This document shows, piece after piece, positions 15,339 to 22,989 of a stretch of 23,591 nucleotides of DNA; the stretch's first letter is position 1; every line of letters starts with the position of its first letter. The notes under the pieces were generated by a model. It was given only the letters and a program-made list of their open reading frames with translations. It was not told the origin of the DNA and did no database searches. The position numbers were made by a program, and so were the translations under genes. Where the stretch lies: positions 1-23,591 of the forward strand of contig CAYWBI010000045.1 of the NCBI GenBank assembly GCA_964456445.1. The letters are read 5' to 3'. This DNA is from CAYWBI01 sp964456445. Lineage in GTDB: Bacteria; Calditrichota; Calditrichia; Calditrichales; J004.

Positions 15339-18300
15339 CTATTGTTTATTACTATGTGAAACGGCTAAAAGGAGCCGCTTTAAATTACTTAAATCCTTTT
15401 TGTCTTTGAGATCGCTAAAAAAATGGATATCCAGCAATCCTCCACATTTAATGCCGGTGCGATAAAAATTCATGAGGTCCAGAGCCAGACTCCAGCCTTC
15501 GAGCCAGTTTAAAAGTCCCGCTTTTTGATCTTGTGTCCCACTAAAGCGGATAATAAGGTCAAGATCACTGCCAGGTTGGGCCGTTTTATTTTTTACACTG
15601 CCACCAATAAACATGGCTTGTACGCCAAACCGCACGGGGTCTAATTGTGCCGCAATTTTCTCGGCCATTTTTTGACGCCATTCGGAGGGGGCGTTCGAAT
15701 TAACTCCAGGTTCACTTTCCGGTATAATGGCGCCGGCTTTAAAATCACTTTCAGGGGCAAAAATTGCAACCGCCTTCTCCAGATCGGCATTCATTAAAAT
15801 GTGCAGTAACATACCGTCTGTGGCCTGTTGCACGTCAATAACCTTTACAACATCTTTCAGGTCTGAAAATTCGGGTAATAGTTCAGGTAATAAGTTTATA
15901 TTGTCCGTAAAAAAATCTTCCTTAAAAATTACACTTTCCTCATCGGGATAGAGAGGTAAATAGCGGATCGACGCTTCCACCAGATCCTGGAAAAAATGCG
16001 TTCCAAACGACAGGTCCGGTAAATAGTTGCCCTTTTTACGCGCTATCTCAATAAGAACAGCACAATTGTTGATATCCGAGTAAGTTACATTGACCCCCAA
16101 CTTTATATCGCCTCGGCTTCCCCACCTGCCCGGACCCATCAAAATAAATTTTCTTTTTGGCAAAACCGCGTTCAAATGCCCAATTGCAACGCCAATTTTT
16201 TTTAATATTTTGTGGTTATCAATGTTGTTGTATGCATCAGGATCAACATAGACAACGTGCGTTATTTGAGGCACAAGCCCATTGGAGATATATTTATGTG
16301 CAGAAAAAAGAATATGTTCTTTGGGGATGTCATCGGGTATGGGTGAAGGCGCGTCATACTTACTATAACTTTGGGGACGACATTGCAATAAGTAGATATC
16401 ATCGCCGGTTGAGGCAAATTCCAAATCAACCGGTGTGGCAAGCGCCGCCTGTAAAGTTGTTAACATGGTATTGATGATTTTTATAAAAGAAGAATCCTGC
16501 ACCAATCCATCAAAGGTTACAATAAGGTCTTCCTTTGTAAAATCTGTATTCAAACCGACCGGTTTACGGATATTGTTATGCTCAAAAATTGAAACAACCC
16601 GCTGAATAAAAGGATAAGCATTGCCATATTTGTGGAAAATATCATTCAAATCCACCGTTTCAAATTCATTTGTTTCAAGATTTATAACATCGGCTTTTTG
16701 TGGTGAATACCGGACGATTTCATTTATGCTGACATTTGCCCGTAACCCATGCTGCCCGGGTGCAATCAAAACCGGGAAATCATCGCTGACCCTGTCCACG
16801 GCGCGTGTGCCCAAGCCGGGAACCATACGTATAAGACCATCCTCGCGCCGAATACGCGGCGACCAGCGAAACTCATTATTGCTAAAGGCCACTCCGGCAA
16901 AAGCGGGAAGAAAATATTTACCGACTTTCTTGCCCACAACCTGTTGGATGGCGATACCCATTTCCTCATGAAAATCTATCAGGCCGCGTTCGCTGCGATA
17001 TTCTATGGGGTCGGGGCCAATGGTTGATGCATAAACTTCTGCAATAGCATCCATAAGCTGCTCAAGACGGTCACGCTTGTTGCCTTGATTGGCCAGGAAT
17101 AAGCTTTTATACTTCCCGGAAAAAGCGGAGCCAAGACGGTCTTCAAGCAAGCTTGAGCTACGTACCACCAGGGGATGATCACCAAAATCGTCAAGTGCAA
17201 CGGACAAGCCTTTTATAATCTCAGGCGGAAAATGGGAACTTTTGAAAAGCTGAACGATATGAGGATATTCCTGGCGAATCTCATCGATATCTTTGTACTT
17301 TTGTTCCAGGATCTCTTCCAGGTTGTTGAAGTGCATAAAATGAATCAATGTATCCGAGGTAATATACCAGCTTTTGGGCGTTTTTATACGTTTTAAAATT
17401 TCCTTGTCGGCAACATTTTTTCTGAGTATGCGTTTTGCCAAAAAAATGCCGGCACTCTTTCCACCTAATTTACCATGGCTGCCTGTGGGGAAAATCACTG
17501 TTTGCAGGAGTTCATTAAAATCAGAAATGTGTACATAGTTTTTGGCAATATTCACAAACTCCAGTTGCTCGCTAAAAAAGCGACGGATAAGAGCTGCCCG
17601 GACGCCGATAAGGGTAGAGGGCATGAGCTCCAGCCCTTCCGGCGTAATCTGATAATATTTGTGGATGGCCTCGGCAATTTCGGTTAGCGATGTATCGTTA
17701 TTGGATGTTGCCCGGACAAGAAAAGCCGTTTTGTCCTGCTGCATCCACTTTTGTATTTTTACTAATATTTCGGAATTGTTAAGGTGCTTTATGGCAAGTT
17801 TAAAAACTTCATTGCTAATCTTGGCGGAATTTTCAAAATCCCATTTTTGCAGGGGTACGTTGCTTTCACCCATGACATCATCGGATTGATACTGTGGGGT
17901 GGGGTTAAAAGCCTGTAAAACACGCTCGGCTTCATCTATCCCGCTCCATATAAGATGATTCAGCATCTTTCGGGCAATACGAATATAGAGGTCCGGGTCG
18001 GTGCGTCTTAATAATTCAAGGACTATTTGCCACTCACCCTCATTTTTATCCGTGATATTCTGTTTGGTGTTTTCCCACTTGTTAAATACCATTTTTAATT
18101 TTTGATAAACTAAAAAATGGCTTAGCCGCGTGGCAATGGTATTTAAAAGATTGACCTCGTCCTCAATAAACGGGCCGGTATATTCCTCCGGTTTTTCTTC
18201 AGAATAAAAGACCTCGAGTAAGCCAACTTTGCGTTGGTTGGCAATAATTTCTTTTTTTAACGACCAGGGGGATTCCTGAAAATTATCCGATGTATAACTT

Positions 18301-18506
18301 GTTGTGCGGTAGGTAAGGCGAACGGAACAGATTTCCGGATATTGCCAGCCTTTAGGGATAATGGCAACGAGTTCTTTAAAGGCCTTTTTTACTGTAATAT
18401 CGGGCAATGCAAGAAGTTCCTCAATCTCATAAATGCAATTGAGTTCCCGGACGCGTTCTTCCAGGCTGACGATGAGTTTATCAAATGATTTTTTAGCTTT
18501 TGCCAT
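15339..18506 (-). CDS. GAF-like / PEP-synthase-type ATP-grasp / nucleotidyltransferase fusion protein
   Basis: A 1055-residue cytoplasmic protein of unknown function. Residues about 25-140 look like a GAF-type sensory domain with flanking helices. About 150-335 are helical and unassigned. About 345-715 match the PEP/pyruvate-binding ATP-grasp domain (PPDK_N) of PEP synthase: GKLGGKSAGIFLAKRIL, PLVVRSSSLLEDRLGSAFSG, and PVDLEF with YLLQCRPQS at the end. About 790-850 hold GPGRWGSRGDIKLG and SFGTHFFQDL, typical of uncharacterised PEP-synthase-like proteins of FCB bacteria. The C-terminal 100 residues are a minimal nucleotidyltransferase with GGS (968-970), DLD (981-983) and a third acid in LLDIHFF (Asp1026). 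The phosphohistidine and PEP-forming domains of true PEP synthase are missing, so PEP synthesis is unlikely. ATG 18506 is preferred to TTG 18515; there is no clear ribosome-binding site. It lies between two glutamate dehydrogenases on the same strand. Confidence 0.82.
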   Translation of the reverse strand: MAKAKKSFDKLIVSLEERVRELNCIYEIEELLALPDITVKKAFKELVAIIPKGWQYPEICSVRLTYRTTSYTSDNFQESPWSLKKEIIANQRKVGLLEVFYSEEKPEEYTGPFIEDEVNLLNTIATRLSHFLVYQKLKMVFNKWENTKQNITDKNEGEWQIVLELLRRTDPDLYIRIARKMLNHLIWSGIDEAERVLQAFNPTPQYQSDDVMGESNVPLQKWDFENSAKISNEVFKLAIKHLNNSEILVKIQKWMQQDKTAFLVRATSNNDTSLTEIAEAIHKYYQITPEGLELMPSTLIGVRAALIRRFFSEQLEFVNIAKNYVHISDFNELLQTVIFPTGSHGKLGGKSAGIFLAKRILRKNVADKEILKRIKTPKSWYITSDTLIHFMHFNNLEEILEQKYKDIDEIRQEYPHIVQLFKSSHFPPEIIKGLSVALDDFGDHPLVVRSSSLLEDRLGSAFSGKYKSLFLANQGNKRDRLEQLMDAIAEVYASTIGPDPIEYRSERGLIDFHEEMGIAIQQVVGKKVGKYFLPAFAGVAFSNNEFRWSPRIRREDGLIRMVPGLGTRAVDRVSDDFPVLIAPGQHGLRANVSINEIVRYSPQKADVINLETNEFETVDLNDIFHKYGNAYPFIQRVVSIFEHNNIRKPVGLNTDFTKEDLIVTFDGLVQDSSFIKIINTMLTTLQAALATPVDLEFASTGDDIYLLQCRPQSYSKYDAPSPIPDDIPKEHILFSAHKYISNGLVPQITHVVYVDPDAYNNIDNHKILKKIGVAIGHLNAVLPKRKFILMGPGRWGSRGDIKLGVNVTYSDINNCAVLIEIARKKGNYLPDLSFGTHFFQDLVEASIRYLPLYPDEESVIFKEDFFTDNINLLPELLPEFSDLKDVVKVIDVQQATDGMLLHILMNADLEKAVAIFAPESDFKAGAIIPESEPGVNSNAPSEWRQKMAEKIAAQLDPVRFGVQAMFIGGSVKNKTAQPGSDLDLIIRFSGTQDQKAGLLNWLEGWSLALDLMNFYRTGIKCGGLLDIHFFSDLKDKKDLSNLKRLLLAVSHSNKQ

Positions 18507-18567
18507 AAATATCAACTTATTGAACAGTCCAATTAAACGTATTAAAACCGTATAAGTATATTTTTAT

Positions 18568-18597
18568 AAAAGACCCCATGGTTATTACCGCGGAGCC
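18568..18597 (-). terminator. Weak candidate terminator after the GudB-type dehydrogenase gene
   Basis: On the - strand the arms at + positions 18588-18597 and 18572-18581 can pair over ten positions with several G-T pairs and one mismatch around a six-base loop, then run into TTTTAT. The stem is imperfect, so at most partial termination is expected. The arms contain the palindromes CCGCGG and CCATGG. Confidence 0.35.
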
Positions 18598-18619
18598 TTT
18601 ATTTTCTAACACTTGTTGT

Positions 18620-19906
18620 TTATACCCAACCCCGATCTTTACAGGCCTGCGCAACCCTGCTTACGGAAATCATATACGCCGCTTCACGCATATACAGACC
18701 GCGTTGTTCGGCGAGGTCATGTACGGCCAGAAAAGCGGCTGTCATCTTTTGGTCAAGTTTTTCCAAAACTTCCTCACGTGGCCAGTAATAGTTCATGTTC
18801 GACTGGACTTGTTCAAAATAGCTACAGGTAACGCCACCGGCATTGGCCAGAAAATCCGGGATGATATATGTACCGCGTTCCTTGAGTACTTTGTCTGCAG
18901 CGGGCGTCGTAGGGCCATTTGCGCCCTCAACAATAACTTTGACCGATGGTTTTATAAGTTTTACACTGTCGCCCGTAATTTGGTTTTCGATGGCCGCGGG
19001 CAGTAAAATATCAACATCTTGTTCCAGCCATGCCTGCCCATCGAATTGTTTGTAACCGGCCGCTGCCGCTTTTTTCTGATCAATGGATCCGAAACGATCG
19101 GTGATGGTAATGAGCTCTTCGTATGTAATGCCGGACTCTTTCTTATATGTATAAGATTTTTGATCATTTTGATCCCAGCAACAAACCGATACAACTTTTC
19201 CACCAAAATCAGTGTATAATTTAATGGCAAATTGTGCCACGTTCCCAAAACCCTGCACACTCGCAGTTGTTTTGGCGATATCTATTTTTAGCTTTTTAAG
19301 CGCTTCGCGCAGAGTATATATTACCCCAAATCCTGTAGCCTCGGTCCGACCAAGCGAGCCGCCCATGCCAACGGGTTTGCCAGTGATGAAACCTGGATAG
19401 TGTCCGCCGTGGATCAATTCGAATTCGTCCAGCATCCATAACATATGTTGGCCATTGGTCATTATATCCGGTGCGGGTACATCGCTGAGCGGCCCCACAT
19501 TACGTGCTACCTGGCGTATCCAACCACGACAGATTTTTTCCTGCTCGGCCATGCTTAAATTATGTGGGTCGCAGATTACCCCTCCTTTTGATCCGCCAAG
19601 CGGTATATCAACTACGGAGGTTTTCCATGTCATCCACATTGAGAGGGCACGAACGGTATCCACGGTCTCCTGTGGGTGAAAACGAATGCCACCCTTTGCC
19701 GGACCACGTGCATCGTTATGCTGAATACGAAATCCCTTGAATACCTTTGTCGTCCCATCGTCCATTTTAACAGGTATGCCGAAGTGATATTCCCGAAGCG
19801 GTGTACGCAGCAGTTCGCGGGTTCCCTTATCAAGATCAAGCATGTCTGCGATTTGATCAAATTGTGTTTGCGCCATTTCGAAGGCATTGAAAGATTTATC
19901 GGCCAT
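18620..19906 (-). CDS. Glu/Leu/Phe/Val dehydrogenase, GudB/RocG-type glutamate dehydrogenase
   Basis: A 428-residue cytoplasmic dehydrogenase, most likely NAD-linked glutamate dehydrogenase of the shorter GudB/RocG class that usually works in glutamate breakdown. Seen are GPAKGGIRFHPQ (Lys71), DIPLGGSKGGVICDP (catalytic Lys107), DVPAPDIMTNGQHM (Asp147), QGFGNVAQF, LPAAIENQIT and EGANGPTTPAAD. NAGGVTCSYFEQVQSNMNYY and the terminal RGWV match GudB. Odd point: after the second Rossmann strand the usual SDSxGGIYN is replaced by VCCWDQNDQKSYTYK, so coenzyme binding may differ. ATG 19906 is chosen with GAGAGGA upstream over an in-frame TTG at 19912. It heads the group of three same-strand genes, with its own promoter candidate upstream. 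Confidence 0.92.
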   Translation of the reverse strand: MADKSFNAFEMAQTQFDQIADMLDLDKGTRELLRTPLREYHFGIPVKMDDGTTKVFKGFRIQHNDARGPAKGGIRFHPQETVDTVRALSMWMTWKTSVVDIPLGGSKGGVICDPHNLSMAEQEKICRGWIRQVARNVGPLSDVPAPDIMTNGQHMLWMLDEFELIHGGHYPGFITGKPVGMGGSLGRTEATGFGVIYTLREALKKLKIDIAKTTASVQGFGNVAQFAIKLYTDFGGKVVSVCCWDQNDQKSYTYKKESGITYEELITITDRFGSIDQKKAAAAGYKQFDGQAWLEQDVDILLPAAIENQITGDSVKLIKPSVKVIVEGANGPTTPAADKVLKERGTYIIPDFLANAGGVTCSYFEQVQSNMNYYWPREEVLEKLDQKMTAAFLAVHDLAEQRGLYMREAAYMISVSRVAQACKDRGWV

Positions 19907-19962
19907 TCTCAAATTCCTCTCACATTTTCTTTTTTGTAATTTTTAATCTTATATCCATAAGG

Positions 19963-19992
19963 ATAATACAATACATAAATATAAGCAGACAA
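19963..19992 (-). promoter_or_regulatory. Candidate promoter of the GudB-type dehydrogenase gene
   Basis: On the - strand TTGTCT (19992-19987) and TATTAT (19968-19963) are 18 bases apart, about 55 bases before the start codon. The -10 box matches five of six positions; the -35 box is weaker. Confidence 0.4.
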
Positions 19993-20356
19993 AACCAAAA
20001 AGAAAATAGAGAAATTCACTTTCTACATTTTTTTAATAATATAAGTCATGGAAGTAAAATAATGCGTTCCGCACAATTGAATTGTGCCGGTCCCTAAGGT
20101 TCAATTATTCGAGGCGGGTTATCATAAATATTGTTCTAAAAGAACAAGCGTGACAAAGTATTTAGCATACCGAAAATAAGGTTTTATGGATTTGTTGTCT
20201 GGTGTCTGAGGTCTTGCCGTTCTAAATTAAATTTCTGTTTTTGAAGCAGAAAAAGGGTAAAAATACTTAGTTGGGCAATTAAAATATAAACGTCATGGAC
20301 GGCTAAAATCCGACGATTCGAACTATATCCTGCGGGCAAAGAATTATTAATTACTT
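19993..20356. other. Noncoding gap between copA and the dehydrogenase gene
   Basis: No gene is visible. It holds an inverted repeat AATTGAA/TTCAATT around 20075-20108, a perfect 7-bp palindrome at 20131-20147, and a 6-bp hairpin TTTCTG/CAGAAA at 20232-20252 that may mark the end of the copA transcript, though it lacks a clean T tract. Confidence 0.4.
20131..20147. repeat. Perfect palindrome TTGTTCT-AAA-AGAACAA
   Basis: Seven-base arms separated by AAA read as a symmetric site on both strands. There is no T run after it on either strand, which argues against a terminator. It lies about 140 bases upstream of the dehydrogenase promoter candidate, so it could be a protein-binding operator. This is inference from symmetry alone. 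Confidence 0.4.
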
Positions 20357-22804
20357 TTACTCCCTGCGCAGCCTGAGGCTATTGCTCACCACGGTAACCG
20401 AGCTGCTGGCCATGGCCATGGCAGCGAAAGCCGGATTGAAATTAATCCCCCATAATACATGCAACAGACCTGCCGCCACGGGGATAAGCAGCACGTTATA
20501 ACCAAAAGCCCAAAACAGGTTTTGCTTGATGATCCGTTCTGTTTTACGCGCCAGTTTTTTTACCGAAAGCAGAAGCTCAAGATCCGGGTGCAACAAAACG
20601 ATGTCTGCCGCATCAATCGCCACATCGGTGCCTTCGGCCAGGGCAACGCCGATATCCGCTTGCGAAAGGGCAACAGCGTCGTTTATGCCATCGCCAACCA
20701 TAAGCACGCCGCTGCTTTCATCCTGTAATGCCTTAACCACTTTGGCCTTTACCTGTGGGGGTTGTTCAGCATATACTTTATCTATTTGCAACGATTTGGC
20801 CACGGCCTCCGCGGTAATCTGCGTGTCGCCGGTTACCATGGCCGTTTTTACACCCATTTTTTTAAGTTTTGTTATGACCTGGGCCGCTTCTGGGCGCACG
20901 GTATCCGCCAGGCCCAGTATCCCAAGCAATTGCTTTGCCCTAACAATAAACACAGGAGTCATGCCTTGTGCCGCAAGCAAATCCACATTTTCCTGAACCT
21001 TTTCATCGAATGCAACGCCCATGGCCTGGATCAGTTTTCTGTTGCCAACGGCCAGGGCTGTCCCGCCCACTGTGGCGCGGATACCAAATCCGGCCATCAT
21101 ATCGGCCTTATCCACAGTTGGAATTTGTAGGCCACGTTTGTTTGTTGCATCGATGATGGCTTTGGCGATGGGGTGCGTTGAATGGCGTTCCAATGCAGAT
21201 GCCAATTCCAGTAATTCATCCTCGTTATTTTGCAGCGTAATAATTTTTTGTAAACTCATTTTACCTTTGGTCAGTGTACCGGTTTTATCAAACAAGACCA
21301 TATCTATTTTGAGAAGCTTTTCAAGAGTTTCAGCACCCTTTATCAGCGTGCCTTTTGCGGCAGAGCGCCCCATGGCTACAACAATGGCTGTCGGGGTAGC
21401 CAGGCCAAGTGCACAGGGGCAGGCGATGACGATTACATTTATAAAATGCATCACTGCGAGTTCCGTTTCTGCGCCGCTGATAAGCCAGATAAAGAGCGTA
21501 ACCGTGGCCAGGGCTAAAACAACGGGAACAAAAATGGAGGCGATTTTGTCCACCAGTTTTTGTACCGGTGGCTGGGAATTCTGGGCCTGTTTGACCCAGC
21601 GTACAATTTGTCCCAGAGCGGTGTCATCACCGGTTTTTTGTACCTGCATGCGGACTTCACTACCGGCGTTGACGGTGCCGGAAAGCAATAGGGCGCCGCG
21701 TTTTTTCTCAACAGGCACACTTTCGCCACTAAGCATGGCCTCGTCCACTTCGGCGCTATCGGAAAGCAGGACGCCATCGGCGGGTACATGCTCGCCATTT
21801 TTTATCCGGCAGGTATTGCCAGGAGCTAACTGGCCTATTGGGACGTCATCTACCGAACCGTTTTGTTCTAAATGTGCCTGTTCGGGCTGAAGGGCAGAAA
21901 GCGAGCGCAGGGCCTGACCGGTTTGTTTTCGGGCGCGTGCTTCCAATGAACGTCCCAAAAGGATAAACCCGATTATAAAGGTAGCAGAATCGAAAAAGAC
22001 CGGATATGCGCCATAGCTCTCCGGGGAGATCATCCCCGCAATCCAGATAAAGGAGCTATAGCCCAGCGCAATGCCGGAACCAAGACTTACCAGGGTATTC
22101 ATGTCTGATTTGCCCGGCATAAGCTTGTAGAAAAAACGTTTGAACATTTCTGCGCCCGCCACAAACACAACCCAACTACTCAATAAAAAAGCCAATCCGT
22201 AACGGATATTTTGTGGAATGGATTTTACAACGGGAAAGAAATGATGCATGGTTAAAACAAACACAACAACGGCAAGGATTATCGAGACAACCGCATGATG
22301 GAATTGTTGTTTTATACGCCGGTCGATAATTTTTTCATGTTCGGCATCGATTTGATTGCCGGAGTCCTGCCAAACAACTTTTACACCGGTCTCACGCGCG
22401 ATGGTGTCGATGATTTTCCGAATATCGGCGATGCCGGGGATATACCCGATACTGATGCTTTCACTGCCCACATTTACCGAACATGATTCCACGCCCGTAA
22501 TTTTTAACACCGCGTTTTCTATCGCTTGCGCCCGGGTGGCGTCGTTAAAACCCGGGGCCAGGGCCTCGGTTGTCCGGCTGCGAATACGGTAACCGGCCTG
22601 TTCGATTGTGGCTTTAAGTTCCTGTGGGTCCGGAGCGGTACCGTAAAAACCAATGGCGGCTTGTTCCGCAGCGAGATTGACGTCCACGGTATCCACATCG
22701 GAAAGCGCGTTGATGCTTTGTTTAACCCGTGCAGCACAGGATGCACAGGTCATCCCATCGATGGGCAGGATAAGATAATTTACAGTTTGTTCCGCTTCGG
22801 CCAT
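20357..22804 (-). CDS. copA: Copper-exporting P1B-type ATPase (CopA-like)
   Basis: An 815-residue inner-membrane pump that exports Cu+ using ATP. An N-terminal heavy-metal domain has the copper motif GMTCASC (residues 17-23). A second HMA-like fold (about 85-145, ATRAQAIENAVLKITGVESC) has lost its CxxC. Membrane helices follow. The actuator shows MLSGESVPVEK, the ion site CPC is at 462-464 (VIACPCALGLATPTA), the phosphorylated Asp506 is in DKTGTLT, the SEHP-like loop reads HSTHPIAKAI, and GDGINDAVAL is at 704-713. The last two helices carry YN (FGYNVLLIP) and MASSS, the P1B-1 (Cu+) signature. GGAG six bases before ATG 22804 fixes the start. No CueR, CsoR or copper chaperone gene is adjacent. 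By eye it looks more GC-rich than the left half of the window. Confidence 0.97.
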   Translation of the reverse strand: MAEAEQTVNYLILPIDGMTCASCAARVKQSINALSDVDTVDVNLAAEQAAIGFYGTAPDPQELKATIEQAGYRIRSRTTEALAPGFNDATRAQAIENAVLKITGVESCSVNVGSESISIGYIPGIADIRKIIDTIARETGVKVVWQDSGNQIDAEHEKIIDRRIKQQFHHAVVSIILAVVVFVLTMHHFFPVVKSIPQNIRYGLAFLLSSWVVFVAGAEMFKRFFYKLMPGKSDMNTLVSLGSGIALGYSSFIWIAGMISPESYGAYPVFFDSATFIIGFILLGRSLEARARKQTGQALRSLSALQPEQAHLEQNGSVDDVPIGQLAPGNTCRIKNGEHVPADGVLLSDSAEVDEAMLSGESVPVEKKRGALLLSGTVNAGSEVRMQVQKTGDDTALGQIVRWVKQAQNSQPPVQKLVDKIASIFVPVVLALATVTLFIWLISGAETELAVMHFINVIVIACPCALGLATPTAIVVAMGRSAAKGTLIKGAETLEKLLKIDMVLFDKTGTLTKGKMSLQKIITLQNNEDELLELASALERHSTHPIAKAIIDATNKRGLQIPTVDKADMMAGFGIRATVGGTALAVGNRKLIQAMGVAFDEKVQENVDLLAAQGMTPVFIVRAKQLLGILGLADTVRPEAAQVITKLKKMGVKTAMVTGDTQITAEAVAKSLQIDKVYAEQPPQVKAKVVKALQDESSGVLMVGDGINDAVALSQADIGVALAEGTDVAIDAADIVLLHPDLELLLSVKKLARKTERIIKQNLFWAFGYNVLLIPVAAGLLHVLWGINFNPAFAAMAMASSSVTVVSNSLRLRRE

Positions 22805-22989
22805 GTGACGCTCCGGTTTTAATATTCGAATAAGTTGATTGGATGCAGAAGGATTGGTTCCAGATACAGCATTTTTTAGACAGGTCCTATTTTTATTGCT
22901 GTTGATTTTTTTTTGTTTTCCATGAACAGTACTTTGGTACGAACGGAAGTTCAGGCTTTCCGAAAACTGTCGGATAAACCCGCCTTGTT

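Noticed and set aside
15339..18506. True phosphoenolpyruvate synthase or pyruvate phosphate dikinase
   Set aside because: Only the ATP-grasp half is present; the mobile phosphohistidine domain and PEP-forming barrel are missing.
21021..21890. 289-codon open frame on the + strand opposite copA
   Set aside because: It is an antisense shadow of conserved ATPase motifs in a GC-richer gene; no domain or ribosome-binding site supports it.
22805..22989. Copper-responsive operator before copA
   Set aside because: No CueR- or CsoR-type inverted repeat could be recognised in this short gap.
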